Shown: positions 46,008-54,981 of the stretch, one piece after another | Position numbering within the stretch: the stretch's first letter is position 1 | How the letters are laid out: each line of letters begins with the position of its first letter | Assembly (NCBI GenBank): GCA_016791365.1 | Contig: JAEUMT010000058.1 | Location: 47,650 to 111,649, forward strand | DNA length: 64,000 nucleotides | Source of the DNA: Hyphomonadaceae bacterium | GTDB taxonomy: Bacteria > Pseudomonadota > Alphaproteobacteria > Caulobacterales > Aquidulcibacteraceae | Reading direction: 5' to 3' | Translations under genes and position numbers: made by a program | The notes under the pieces: model-generated | What the model was told of the DNA's origin: nothing | Databases searched by the model: none | Seen by the model: the letters and a program-made list of their open reading frames with translations, nothing else

Positions 46008-47039
46008 GTGACGAAAACCCCGGGAACTAACGGCCTGACCTATAGAGACGCTGGAGTCGATATCGACGAAGGCGAACGCCTGGTCGATCTCATCAAGCCG
46101 GCTGCGAAATCCACAGCCCGGCCAGGCGCGGAGGCCGCTTTGGGCGGATTCGCCGCCGCATTCGACCCGAAAGCGGCCGGGTTCAAGGATCCTATCTTCC
46201 TTGCAACCACCGATGGTGTCGGCACCAAGCTCAAGATCGCCATCGAAAGCGGCCGCCACGAGACGGTCGGCATCGATCTCGTCGCCATGTGCGTCAACGA
46301 TCTTTCGGCTCAAGGCGCCGAGCCGCTGATGTTCCTGGACTATTACGCCACCGGAAAACTCAACGCCGAGGAAGCCGCCAAAGTCGTGCTCGGCATCGCC
46401 GAAGGCTGCCGCCAAGCAGGCGCGGCTTTAGCGGGCGGCGAAACGGCTGAGATGCCGGGGATGTACGCCAAGGGCGACTACGACCTCGCCGGCTTCTCTG
46501 TTGGCGCGGCTGAACGCGGAGCGCTGCTGCCGCGCGTCGATGAAATGCAAGCCGGCGATGTGATCGTCGGCATCGCCTCAAGCGGGCCGCACTCGAACGG
46601 CTATTCGTTGGTGCGCAAGGTTGTCGAACGCTCGGGCCTCGCATGGGATGCGCCCGCGCCGTTCGCTCCGGGCAAGAGTTTGGCGGAAGCGCTGCTCGTG
46701 CCGACGCGGATTTACGCAAAAGCGCTGAAACCGATTTACGATGCGAAGCTCGCGAAGGGCGCCGCGCACATCACCGGCGGCGGCCTGGTCGAAAACACGC
46801 CGCGCGCATTGCCCGATCATCTTGAAGCCGACTTCGACTGGACCGCGTGGGAGCGCCCTGCCGTGTTCGAATGGCTGCAAGCGACCGGCGGCGTGCCGGA
46901 AACCGATATGCGCCGCACCTTCAACCTTGGCATCGGCATGATCCTGGTGGTCGAGCCCGCGAAGGCCGAGGACGTGATCGCGAAGCTGCAAGCCGGCGGC
47001 GAAAGCGCCTTCAAGATCGGCGTGCTCAAGAGCGCATGA
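46008..47039 (+). CDS. purM: Phosphoribosylformylglycinamidine cyclo-ligase
   Basis: PurM makes aminoimidazole ribotide in purine synthesis. A GTG at 46008 gives 343 residues, matching the family length and N-terminus ([15 protein letters not shown]). A GTG at 45945 would add 21 residues before it and has no ribosome site. [13 protein letters not shown] and [11 protein letters not shown] are diagnostic. The stop overlaps the purN ATG (ATGA), as in E. coli purMN. Confidence 0.93.
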   Translation: MTKTPGTNGLTYRDAGVDIDEGERLVDLIKPAAKSTARPGAEAALGGFAAAFDPKAAGFKDPIFLATTDGVGTKLKIAIESGRHETVGIDLVAMCVNDLSAQGAEPLMFLDYYATGKLNAEEAAKVVLGIAEGCRQAGAALAGGETAEMPGMYAKGDYDLAGFSVGAAERGALLPRVDEMQAGDVIVGIASSGPHSNGYSLVRKVVERSGLAWDAPAPFAPGKSLAEALLVPTRIYAKALKPIYDAKLAKGAAHITGGGLVENTPRALPDHLEADFDWTAWERPAVFEWLQATGGVPETDMRRTFNLGIGMILVVEPAKAEDVIAKLQAGGESAFKIGVLKSA

Positions 47040-47608
47040 CGAAAAAGCGCGTCGCCGTCCTCATCTCCGGCAGAGGCTCAAATCTGCAAGCGCTGCTTGA
47101 TGCAGAGCAGGACGCCTACGAAATCGCGCTCGTGGTGTCGAACGTGCCGGATGCTGCTGGACTCGATCGCGCGCGCGAACGCGGCGTCGAAGCGATCGCC
47201 CTCGATCACAAGCCGTATGGCAAGGATCGCGCGGCCTTCGAACGCGATCTCGACGCGCTGCTCATCGAACGCAGGATCGAGATCGTCGCCCTCGCCGGCT
47301 TCATGCGGGTGTTAACGCCCTATTTCGTGCGAGCGTGGGCAGGCAGGTTGATCAATATCCACCCGTCCTTGCTGCCGAAATTCCCCGGCACCAAGACACA
47401 CGAACGTGCGCTTGCGGCGGGGGAGACCGAGCACGGGGCGACGGTGCATCTCGTTGTCGAAGAAGTGGACGCCGGCGAGATCATCGGCCAGGCGTCGATG
47501 CCGATCCTTCCTGGCGACACGCCCGAGACTTTGGCGGAGCGCCTGCTCGCGGTGGAACACGCGCTCTATCCGCGCTGCCTGGCAAAACTGGCGGCGCATC
47601 TGGCTTAG
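47036..47608 (+). CDS. purN: Phosphoribosylglycinamide formyltransferase
   Basis: PurN adds the first formyl group in purine synthesis using 10-formyl-tetrahydrofolate. The 190-residue protein has [13 protein letters not shown] near the start, the catalytic [20 protein letters not shown], and the EEVDAGEII aspartate. It starts inside the purM stop. The stop overlaps the YkvA gene on the other strand by four bases. Confidence 0.95.
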   Translation: MTKKRVAVLISGRGSNLQALLDAEQDAYEIALVVSNVPDAAGLDRARERGVEAIALDHKPYGKDRAAFERDLDALLIERRIEIVALAGFMRVLTPYFVRAWAGRLINIHPSLLPKFPGTKTHERALAAGETEHGATVHLVVEEVDAGEIIGQASMPILPGDTPETLAERLLAVEHALYPRCLAKLAAHLA

Positions 47609-47904
47609 TCCACAGCTTCATCGTTCTTGGGCATGTGCGCCGCGATAGCGGCGATCGCCGCGGTGAGCGCGGCGAGATCATCGCCGTAACCGAGCACGGG
47701 CACGAAATCGGCTACCGCGTCAGTCGGCACGATGAGATAGCCCAGCACCGCAATGCAAAGCCCCTTCACCCAAATCGGCGTCGCCGGATCGCGCAGCAGC
47801 GTGTGCACCTGCCTGGCGGCGTCAATGAGCTTGTCGAGACCGCTCAGCGTCGTGAGCTTGCTCTTGAAAGCGGCTTCCGAATAGGCGCGCGAATGATCCG
47901 TCAT
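47605..47904 (-). CDS. YkvA/DUF1232 family membrane protein
   Basis: The start MTDHSRAYSEAAFKSKL at 47904 is preferred over one 66 bases upstream that overlaps the methyltransferase promoter region. The 99-residue protein has the family motif GYLIVPTDAVADFVPVLGYG and a second hydrophobic helix near the end. Function unknown; convergent with purN. Confidence 0.85.
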   Translation of the reverse strand: MTDHSRAYSEAAFKSKLTTLSGLDKLIDAARQVHTLLRDPATPIWVKGLCIAVLGYLIVPTDAVADFVPVLGYGDDLAALTAAIAAIAAHMPKNDEAVD

Positions 47905-47993
47905 GCGTGGCTCCCAGATGTTCCGCCCAAGGTAAGTCCTGAATCGGCGGGACGCACGCATCTCTCGCACCTATATTGGCGCAGGAGATGCAG

Positions 47994-48803
47994 ATGGCTG
48001 AACGCGATTACGTCCTCGGCACGCATGACGACGAAATTTACCGCCTTGGGTTTCAGCATCGCGTCTGGCGTCCGCGTGCGCTCGACGCCTGGGCGCGGGC
48101 GCGCATCGGCGACGGCTGCAAAGTCATCGACTTCGGCGCCGGCCCGGGCTTCGCGACGATGGATTTGGCCGAGATGGTCGGACCGACAGGCCAGGTTCAC
48201 GCGCTCGAGCGCTCACATCGCTTTCTCGACACGCTGAACGCGCAGGCGAAAGCGCGCGGCTTCACGCAGGTGAAGACCCACGAGATCGACGTTGTGACCG
48301 ATCCCATCCCGGTCAGCGGCGCGGATGCGGCTTGGGCGCGGTGGATTTTCGCCTTCTTGCCGCGCCCCAAAGAGGCGCTGAAGAAGTTGGTCGACGCGGT
48401 GAAGCCGGGCGGTGCGCTCGTCTTCCACGAATACCTCGATTACGAGACTTGGAAACTTGCGCCGCCCGCGCCGAACTTTGAGAAATTCGTCAACGAGGTC
48501 TCGTCAAACTGGCGCGCCTCCGGCGGCGAGCCGGATATTGCCCGCTTCCTGCCATCCTGGCTCACGGAAATGGGCCTGAGGATCGAAAGCTTGAAGCCTT
48601 ACGTGGACGTTGTCTCGAAGGACGACAACACGTGGCGCTGGCCAATCGGCTTCTTCGAAATCCACATCGACCGTCTGCTCGAACTCGACCGCATCACGCC
48701 GCAAATCGCCAAGGACATGCGCGACGAATTCGAGCGTGTCAGCGCCCAGCCTGGTACGTTGATGGCCACCCCGCTTGTGCTCGAAATTATTGCGCGCAAG
48801 TAG
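47994..48803 (+). CDS. SAM-dependent class I methyltransferase
   Basis: AGGAG seven bases upstream sets the start at 47994 (MAERDYVLGTHDDEIYRLG). The 269-residue protein has the SAM motif VIDFGAGPGFATMDLAEMVG near 45, followed by acidic and WARWIFAFLPRP segments. The UbiE-type fold (AVKPGGALVFHEY) suggests a small-molecule substrate. No specific product is known. Confidence 0.85.
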   Translation: MAERDYVLGTHDDEIYRLGFQHRVWRPRALDAWARARIGDGCKVIDFGAGPGFATMDLAEMVGPTGQVHALERSHRFLDTLNAQAKARGFTQVKTHEIDVVTDPIPVSGADAAWARWIFAFLPRPKEALKKLVDAVKPGGALVFHEYLDYETWKLAPPAPNFEKFVNEVSSNWRASGGEPDIARFLPSWLTEMGLRIESLKPYVDVVSKDDNTWRWPIGFFEIHIDRLLELDRITPQIAKDMRDEFERVSAQPGTLMATPLVLEIIARK

Positions 48804-48863
48804 CTGGCGGATTGCGAAACGCCGTCCTAGCTCTAGGAGGCGCAAACTAAGGAGCGTGCACAC

Positions 48864-49004
48864 ATGGCGGACAAGAAAACCAGCGGCCCCGCAAAGCCGG
48901 CGCCTGGCGGCAAGAAGCTCGGCGGCACGGCGCCGCCTCCAGGGCAAGTCGGCCAAGCAGGCCGCCCGCTCAATCCGAACGCCACGGGCAAAAATAAGAA
49001 GTAG
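48864..49004 (+). CDS. Small Lys/Gly/Pro-rich protein, 46 residues
   Basis: AAGGAG ten bases before the ATG and an intrinsic terminator just after the stop support a real small gene. The sequence MADKKTSGPAKPAPGGKKLG and its tail (NPNATGKNKK) is basic, low-complexity and has no membrane part. Function unknown. Confidence 0.55.
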   Translation: MADKKTSGPAKPAPGGKKLGGTAPPPGQVGQAGRPLNPNATGKNKK

Positions 49005-49011
49005 AAATAGA

Positions 49012-49046
49012 AAAGCGCGGCGCTTCATCGGCGCCGCGCTTTGATT
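49012..49046 (+). terminator. Intrinsic terminator after the small gene
   Basis: AAAGCGCGGCGC (49012-49023) and GCGCCGCGCTTT (49031-49042) make a 12-pair stem with a seven-base loop, followed by GATTTT. Because the stem is flanked by A-runs on the other strand, it may also serve ndk from the opposite side. Confidence 0.8.
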
Positions 49047-49133
49047 TTGAGCCGCGAGCTTTGCTCACACAGGCCGAGACAGTCGGAAAAATTCTGCGTG
49101 GCCTTATTCGGAAGTTGTCAGAAGGGCTCTGAC

Positions 49134-49164
49134 CCTACTGCCAACTCCCTACTGCCCACTGCCT
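49134..49164. repeat. Heptamer array F (single arm near ndk)
   Basis: CCTACTGCCAACTCCCTACT and the following GCCCACTGCC is a run of about four inverted heptamer units. The partner arm is not clear, so this copy may be degraded. It lies between the small-gene terminator and the ndk stop. Confidence 0.65.
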
Positions 49165-49173
49165 CGCGAGAGC

Positions 49174-49596
49174 TCAGCCGACGATCTCTTGGTCGGTAAA
49201 GAAGAACTCGATTTCGCGCGCGGCGTTCTCGAGGCTGTCCGAACCGTGGACCGAGTTGGCTTCGATCGATTCAGCGAATTGCTTGCGGATCGTGCCTTCG
49301 GCGGCGTTCGCCGGATTGGTCGCGCCCATCACGTCGCGATACTTGGCGACGGCGTTATCGGCTTCGAGCACTTGCACGACGACAGGGCCGGAAATCATGA
49401 AGCCGACGAGGTCCTTGAAGAACGGACGCTCTTTGTGAACGGAGTAGAAGCCCTCGGCTTGGCCTTCCGACAACCAGATGCGCTTTTGCGCGACGATGCG
49501 CAGGCCGGCCTTCTCGATGACCGCGTTGACCGCGCCCGTCAGGTTACGCTTGGTGGCGTCCGGTTTGACGATGGACAGTGTGCGTTCGACGGCCAT
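49174..49596 (-). CDS. ndk: Nucleoside diphosphate kinase
   Basis: Ndk moves phosphate between nucleoside di- and triphosphates. The 140-residue protein starts [20 protein letters not shown]. The phosphohistidine is in [16 protein letters not shown]. The [15 protein letters not shown] stretch is also typical. Normal length. Confidence 0.97.
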   Translation of the reverse strand: MAVERTLSIVKPDATKRNLTGAVNAVIEKAGLRIVAQKRIWLSEGQAEGFYSVHKERPFFKDLVGFMISGPVVVQVLEADNAVAKYRDVMGATNPANAAEGTIRKQFAESIEANSVHGSDSLENAAREIEFFFTDQEIVG

Positions 49597-49733
49597 GATT
49601 TGCGGGGCTCCGAGATCTGAAATTGAGAGCCGGGTCTATAGCTGCACCGCAGCAAGCCGCCAAGTGCGTCAGAAGCACCCCTGCCTTCATTGATCGCATG
49701 GGGGTTTCGCCAACGAGGCGTTGAACACACGCA

Positions 49734-49769
49734 AAAAGCTTGCGGCGCGAGGCGCTAGCCCCGCGCCGC
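49734..49769 (-). terminator. Intrinsic terminator after the I78/holC unit
   Basis: On the minus strand, GCGGCGCG..CGCGCCGC forms an eight-pair stem (49742-49769). It is followed by AAGCTTTTTGCG, a short T-run, downstream of the I78 gene stop at 49792. Confidence 0.65.
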
Positions 49770-49791
49770 GAACCCACGTTAAGTTTTTGCG

Positions 49792-50121
49792 TCAGTAGCA
49801 CTCAAGCGACGTGATCACGCCATTGGCGTCGGTGATGACGTTGAGGCGCTGCGCCGAGAAATCCTGTGTCACCGCGGTGTCCGGCCGGATGATGCGGATG
49901 CCGCTGTCCGCCGGGAACGTCGCGGCGGCGATGTTGGCGCCGATCATCGCGCGATATTGCGAGGCGCCGCAGGTGTCTTGCGCCGTCGCCTCGGCGGCGG
50001 TGGTTGGCGCCGCCGCGACCGGCGTCTCGGTAGTGGTTGGCGTTTCCGTCGTCGGCGCCGTCGTTTGGCCGCACGCAGCGAGCGCTGCCAGGCACGCGGC
50101 CGCCATCAAAAACTTGCGCAT
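49792..50121 (-). CDS. Peptidase inhibitor I78 family lipoprotein
   Basis: The lipoprotein signal has lipobox LAAC near 14-17. A Thr/Pro/Ala-rich linker follows, then the I78 domain: DTCGASQYRAMIGANIAA, IRIIRPDTAVTQDFSAQRL and a terminal C. The two cysteines probably pair. I78 inhibitors bind serine peptidases, but the target here is unknown. A second I78 gene lies 20 bases upstream. Confidence 0.87.
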   Translation of the reverse strand: MRKFLMAAACLAALAACGQTTAPTTETPTTTETPVAAAPTTAAEATAQDTCGASQYRAMIGANIAAATFPADSGIRIIRPDTAVTQDFSAQRLNVITDANGVITSLECY

Positions 50122-50141
50122 ATGTTTCTCCTCATTGCCAG

Positions 50142-50468
50142 TTAGCCGCAGTGCAGCCGTGTCACTTTGCCATCGGCGCCGAGATCGACGTTCAAACGAT
50201 CAGCGCGGTAATCCATGGTTACAACGCAATCGTGGCAAATGACCCGCGCACCGGCAGGCAACGCAGAGCGGTCGATGTCGGCGCCAACCTGGCCGAACAG
50301 GTTCTGATGCGCCGCCATTTGGCAGGTATCCGGCGGCGGGCGATTGATCTGCTCTTCTTGCGACTGGCGCGCGATTTGATCGAGTTCGCGGTAGGTGAGT
50401 TCGCGCCCCTGACCGCTGCAAGCCGCGAGGCCGATGACAACGATCCCTGCCAAAACCAAGCGCATCAT
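50142..50468 (-). CDS. I78-family inhibitor-like lipoprotein (second copy)
   Basis: The start at 50468 or the next Met codon overlaps the holC stop (ATGATG). The protein has a lipobox LAAC and the I78 pattern: DTCQMAAHQNLFGQVG, GARVICHDCVVTMDYRADRL, then a final C. Compared with the other copy it has an extra CHDC pair, so the fold may have an added disulfide or metal site. About 108 residues. Confidence 0.8.
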   Translation of the reverse strand: MMRLVLAGIVVIGLAACSGQGRELTYRELDQIARQSQEEQINRPPPDTCQMAAHQNLFGQVGADIDRSALPAGARVICHDCVVTMDYRADRLNVDLGADGKVTRLHCG

Positions 50469-50908
50469 GGCTGCTTCTCCCAGCGCCCGGCGGCGCTCTC
50501 TTTCCAGTACGACGCGGTAATGCCGCTCTCTTTGGCCTGTTTCCAGCGCGAACGGGCCGATTCCAAGGCGGCGGGATCCCGTCCATCGAAGATGAGACAC
50601 GCGCGCTCAAAAGCGGCGACGTCGCCGGGTTCAGCGTCATCCACGATGAAGAGCGCCTGCGCGCCGTTCGGGTTGCCGGCGTCAACCGTCAGCCACACCG
50701 GCTGCCTGGCCGGATCGCCATCGCGCGCGTGCGGCACAAAGCTATCCTCGCGAAACGTCCAGATCGCGTTGTCGAGTTGATCCAGACGCTCCGGCGATGT
50801 CGCGCGCACGAGCGCACGCCAGCCGCGTTGCAGACATTTCTCTAAAAGCGGCGGCAGCGCACGCTCCAAGTCGCTCTTCTCCAGATGATAGAACCAGAGT
50901 TCAGCCAT
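50465..50908 (-). CDS. holC: DNA polymerase III chi subunit
   Basis: The chi subunit links the clamp loader to single-strand binding protein. The 147-residue protein starts MAELWFYHLEKSDLERALP, followed by RGWRALVRATSPERLDQLD and NGAQALFIVDDAEP, all typical of HolC. It is followed by the I78 pair on the same strand. In many proteobacteria it is next to pepA, as here. Confidence 0.93.
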   Translation of the reverse strand: MAELWFYHLEKSDLERALPPLLEKCLQRGWRALVRATSPERLDQLDNAIWTFREDSFVPHARDGDPARQPVWLTVDAGNPNGAQALFIVDDAEPGDVAAFERACLIFDGRDPAALESARSRWKQAKESGITASYWKESAAGRWEKQP

Positions 50909-50913
50909 TGGAT

Positions 50914-51006
50914 GGGCAGTCGGCAGTGGGCAGTAGGCAATGCCTTCTGCGACGCGCCTCCCGCGGTTCTCCTATTGCCCACTGCCTACTGCCAACTGCC
51001 TATTCT
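50914..51006. repeat. Heptamer inverted array G (holC/pepA gap)
   Basis: The left arm (50914-50942) has GGCAGTC, GGCAGTG, GGCAGTA, GGCAATG. The right arm (50971-51006) is the inverse. It fills the gap and includes the pepA stop codon (TAG at 51002-51000). Confidence 0.87.
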
Positions 51007-52490
51007 TCGTAACGATTTTGCACGAGACGATTGAGCAAGCGCACGCCATAGCCCGTGGCCCAAGCAGGCGAGAGCGGATCATCGTAAGGGCCAGGCTTCC
51101 ACGCCGTGCCTGCGATATCGAGGTGCGCCCACGGCAAGCCGTCCTTGATAAAGCGCTTGACGAATTGCGCGCCGACGATCGAACCCGCGACCGGCTTGCC
51201 GGCGATGTTCTTCATGTCGGCGTTCGGCGTGTCGATCAGCTTGTCGTATGCAGCGCTCAGCGGCAGACGCCACACAGGTTCGCCTTCAGCTTGGCCCGCG
51301 ACGGTGATCGCGTGCGCCAGATCTTCGTCATTGGAGCACATGCCCGCGTTCTCGTGACCCAGCGCAATAATGACGGCGCCGGTGAGCGTCGCCAGGTCGA
51401 TCAAAGCTGACGGTTCGTACTTATCCTGCGTGTACCAGACGGCGTCGGCGAGGATCAGCCGGCCTTCGGCGTCGGTGTTGAGCACTTCGATGGTTTGCCC
51501 CGACATGGTGTTGACGATGTCGCCCGGACGCTGCGCGTTCGAGCCTGGCATGTTTTCAACCAGCGCCACGACGCCGACGACATTCGCTTTCGCCTTGCGC
51601 AGCGCGATCGCCTTCATCGCGCCGGCGACAGCGGCCGCGCCGCCCATGTCGCCCTTCATTTCATCCATGCCCGCGCCCGGCTTCAACGAAATGCCGCCGG
51701 TATCGAAGGTGACGCCCTTGCCGACGAGCGCGACAGGCTTTGCCCCCTTCGAACCGCCGTTCCACTTCATCGCAACGAGCCGCGCCGGACGTGACGAGCC
51801 TTGCGCAACGCCGAGCAACGCGCCCATGCCCAGGCGTTCCATCGCCGCGGGTTCGAGAATGTCGACTTCGACGCCGATGGTTTCGAGATCGCGCAGGCGC
51901 TCAGCAAAGCTCTCCGGATAGAGAACGTTCGGCGGCTCGCTGACCAGATCGCGCGCGAAGAAGACGCCTTCGACAATCGCCGCGTCCTTCTCCGCACGCG
52001 CCTTGGCGGCGGCGGGGCCTTCCATCGCAATCTCGACGACAGTGAGCGACGGCTTCTGATCCGGCTTCAACTTGGTGCGATAGGTGTCGAAGCGATAGGC
52101 GGCAAGACGCGCGCCCATGGCGGCGTGAGAACCCGCCTCGGCCTTCGACACACTCGGCAGCGCGTCGGGCTGGAGAACGAGCTTTTCGGCGCCCGAGGTG
52201 AGCACCCGCTTCACCGCATGACCGGCCCAACGTTCCACAGCCAATCCATCGGTCGCGTCCGCCTTGCCGACGCCGATCACAAGGATGCGGCCAAACTCCA
52301 CGCCGTCCGGCGCCAGGACATCCACGATCTGCCCGGCCCCGCCCTTGAAATTGGCAGCTTTTATTGCCTTAGCGATACGACCGTTGGCGGCGCTGTCGAG
52401 CGCCTTGCCGGCAGCAAATAACTCACCGCCGTCAGCGGCCATCACCGCCACAACGTCGCCGCCGCCAGCAGTCACAAATCGGATGTCCAT
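51000..52490 (-). CDS. pepA: Leucyl aminopeptidase
   Basis: PepA (M17 family) removes N-terminal residues and in some bacteria also binds DNA. The start at 52490 (MDIRFVTAGGGDVVAVMAAD) is preferred to a longer frame that runs into the lptF promoter. The metal signature NTDAEGRLILADAV is near residues 347-360. The 496-residue length is normal. The stop codon lies in heptamer array G. It is divergent from lptF, a standard arrangement. Confidence 0.95.
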   Translation of the reverse strand: MDIRFVTAGGGDVVAVMAADGGELFAAGKALDSAANGRIAKAIKAANFKGGAGQIVDVLAPDGVEFGRILVIGVGKADATDGLAVERWAGHAVKRVLTSGAEKLVLQPDALPSVSKAEAGSHAAMGARLAAYRFDTYRTKLKPDQKPSLTVVEIAMEGPAAAKARAEKDAAIVEGVFFARDLVSEPPNVLYPESFAERLRDLETIGVEVDILEPAAMERLGMGALLGVAQGSSRPARLVAMKWNGGSKGAKPVALVGKGVTFDTGGISLKPGAGMDEMKGDMGGAAAVAGAMKAIALRKAKANVVGVVALVENMPGSNAQRPGDIVNTMSGQTIEVLNTDAEGRLILADAVWYTQDKYEPSALIDLATLTGAVIIALGHENAGMCSNDEDLAHAITVAGQAEGEPVWRLPLSAAYDKLIDTPNADMKNIAGKPVAGSIVGAQFVKRFIKDGLPWAHLDIAGTAWKPGPYDDPLSPAWATGYGVRLLNRLVQNRYEE

Positions 52491-52657
52491 GAATTCCCCA
52501 TGTCGTCGGTTGGGAAAGCGAGGACGGGCATGAGCCCGCTTCAACCTTGGTCCGGCGCTGTGGTAGCCATGCCGGAAGCAATTGAAAAGCTGAGTGCGGC
52601 GGTTAGTCAGAGAACGGGCGCCGGCGCACAACTCTCAGGGAACGCCTAAAGGACGCG

Positions 52658-53788
52658 ATGAACACGATTTCCGTTTATGTGTTCCGGCAGGCGCTGGGTC
52701 CGCTTCTGGCGATCCTCGGGGCGCTGGCCGCGATCGCGATCCTGACCCAGGGCCTGAACCAGCTCGACATCATCGTCACCAACCGCCGCGCCGGCTTGGC
52801 ATTCGCATGGGTGACGGTGCTGGCTCTGCCTCAGCTTATCTCGCTGATCCTGCCGATGGCTGTGTTTATCGCCGTCATCTATGCGCTGAACCGGATGCAC
52901 AGCGAAAGCGAGATCGCCGTGCTCTACAGCGCGGGCGTGTCGCGCCAGCGCTTGGCGCGGCCGATCCTGCAGCTCGCCGTACTGGCGACGATCGTCCACC
53001 TCACGATCAACGTGCTCATCCAACCCTGGGCGTTCGAGGAACGGCGCAAGGTCTTCTACGATCTACGCACCGACATCGCTTCAAGTCTGATCGAAGAAGG
53101 CTCGTTCACCTATCCCGCCGAAGGCCTCACGCTCTACGCGCGCTCACGCGGGAGCGGCGGCGAACTGCGCGATCTCCTGATCAATGACGGCCGCACCCAA
53201 CCCAGCATCACCTACACCGCCCGCGCGGGCGCCATCGTCACCGTCGAAGGCGCGCCGGCGATCGTGATGCGTGACGGGCAGGTTCAGCGCGAAACAGAAG
53301 AAGGCTCGGTCGATGTTCTCGACTTTGACCGCTATGTCTTGAAGTTTGACGGCGTCTTCGAGGAGCCGGAACTCTTCTTCCTCAAGGCTTCCGACCGCAC
53401 GCTTTTCGACCTCTTTTTCCCCGACCGGACCGCGCACTACGACCAGCAGAACGTCAACGAATTCCTGTCGGAAGCGCATGGTCGCCTCGCCGCGCCGTTG
53501 CTCAACATCGCGCTCGCCCTGGTTGCCCTGGTGGGCGTTTTAACCGGCGAATTCAGCCGTAGAGGCTACGGACGACGGATCATGTGGGCGGCGGTGATCG
53601 CGCTTGTAATCCGTCTCGCCGCGCTGATGACGCAAGCCGCCGCCGCCGATCAGCCTGAACTCAATCCGCTGCAATACGCATTGCCGCTTGGCGTCATTGT
53701 CGTCACGGCACTGATGCTCGGCGGCAAGGCCTCACGCAAGAAGCGACGCGAAATCGGGCCGTCCGTGCTGGCGAGGGCGCAAGCATGA
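52658..53788 (+). CDS. lptF: LPS export permease LptF
   Basis: LptF and LptG form the inner-membrane permease that draws LPS out of the membrane. The 376-residue protein has two pairs of helices (about 10-30, 60-85; and 290-310, 325-345) around a periplasmic beta-jellyroll. AAAGGA precedes the ATG. It overlaps lptG by four bases (ATGA). Confidence 0.93.
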   Translation: MNTISVYVFRQALGPLLAILGALAAIAILTQGLNQLDIIVTNRRAGLAFAWVTVLALPQLISLILPMAVFIAVIYALNRMHSESEIAVLYSAGVSRQRLARPILQLAVLATIVHLTINVLIQPWAFEERRKVFYDLRTDIASSLIEEGSFTYPAEGLTLYARSRGSGGELRDLLINDGRTQPSITYTARAGAIVTVEGAPAIVMRDGQVQRETEEGSVDVLDFDRYVLKFDGVFEEPELFFLKASDRTLFDLFFPDRTAHYDQQNVNEFLSEAHGRLAAPLLNIALALVALVGVLTGEFSRRGYGRRIMWAAVIALVIRLAALMTQAAAADQPELNPLQYALPLGVIVVTALMLGGKASRKKRREIGPSVLARAQA

Positions 53789-54882
53789 GCTTTCTCCTAT
53801 CCCGCATCGGCCGCTACATCATCGCGCGCGTCACGAGCGGCGTGTTGATCGCGCTCATCGCCGTGCTTGCGTGCATCCTGCTGATCGACCTCGTCGAGCA
53901 GATGCGGACGGTTGGCTCGCGCACCGACATTTCATTGCTCGAAGCTCTGCGTCTCACGCTCCTGAAAACGCCAATGCTGGTGGAGCAGACCTTGCCGTTC
54001 ATCGTGCTGGCCGGCTCAATGATGGCGGTGATTGGCTTAAACCGCGCCAGCGAACTTGTCGCGATGCGCGCCGCGGGCGTTTCGGCATGGCGCTTTCTGA
54101 CGCCGTCCGCCTTCGTCGGGATCGTGCTCGGCGTGATCGCTGTAACGACGCTCAACCCTCTTGGCGCCTATCTCTACCAGGAATTCGAGACCGAAAAGCA
54201 GGACGCGCTCGCGGAGCTTTCAGGCGCCGGCGCAAACGGCGTTTGGATCAGGCAGGGCGACGAGGAGGGTCAGGTTGTCATCCACGCCGACGGCGTCGAT
54301 CCCAGCGGCACCCGCCTGCAGGGCGCGACCTTCATGTTCTTTGAGGTCCAGCAAGACGCCCTGCGCTTCACGCGCAGAATCCACGCCGCGACCGCGGAAC
54401 TGAAACCGGGCTTCTGGCAACTCACCGACCTCACCGAAGCCACCCCTGGCGGCCGCCCTGTCCGCCAGACCCACCTCGCTATCCCCACAACTCTGGATGC
54501 GACCGAACTCATCAACAGGTTCGTCAATCCGGCGACCCTCTCATTCTGGGTCCTTCCCGGCTTTATCCGGGAGGCCAGGGAGGCGGGGTTCGCCCCCACG
54601 CGCTACGAGCTCAAGTGGCAGTCGCTTCTGGCCTACCCGCTTCTCCTTGCAACCATGGCGGGTCTGGGGGCTGCATTCTCCTTGCAGTTGCAAAGATTGG
54701 GTAATTTAGCGCAGTGGGGCGCAGCCGGCGTCGGGATCGGCCTCTTCCTGTTCTTTTACAGCCAGCTCGCCGGGGCGTTCGCGATGACACAATCGGTGCC
54801 GGCGGCGGTGGCCGCCTGGAGCGCGCCCCTGGCCGGGATGTTCATCGCCCTCGCCATGGTGGCCTTCATTGAAGACGGCTGA
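53785..54882 (+). CDS. lptG: LPS export permease LptG
   Basis: The second permease subunit, 365 residues, has the same layout as LptF: N-terminal helices (about 12-35, 65-85, 100-120), a periplasmic domain (GANGVWIRQGDEEGQVVIHA) and C-terminal helices. It starts inside the lptF stop. The next gene is lptD, so three LPS transport genes are adjacent. Confidence 0.93.
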   Translation: MSFLLSRIGRYIIARVTSGVLIALIAVLACILLIDLVEQMRTVGSRTDISLLEALRLTLLKTPMLVEQTLPFIVLAGSMMAVIGLNRASELVAMRAAGVSAWRFLTPSAFVGIVLGVIAVTTLNPLGAYLYQEFETEKQDALAELSGAGANGVWIRQGDEEGQVVIHADGVDPSGTRLQGATFMFFEVQQDALRFTRRIHAATAELKPGFWQLTDLTEATPGGRPVRQTHLAIPTTLDATELINRFVNPATLSFWVLPGFIREAREAGFAPTRYELKWQSLLAYPLLLATMAGLGAAFSLQLQRLGNLAQWGAAGVGIGLFLFFYSQLAGAFAMTQSVPAAVAAWSAPLAGMFIALAMVAFIEDG

Positions 54883-54981
54883 GCAGCAACAGCCTGAGCG
54901 AAACGATTCCCCGCACGGCTTCCGGCGCTAGACGCCTGACACCGCAGACGTTTAGGTAAATTCTGGGGAGTCGCCGAAGGG

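Noticed and set aside
44862..46415. Long DUF2066 start at 46415
   Set aside because: The first 161 codons are antisense to purM; the signal peptide begins at 45932.
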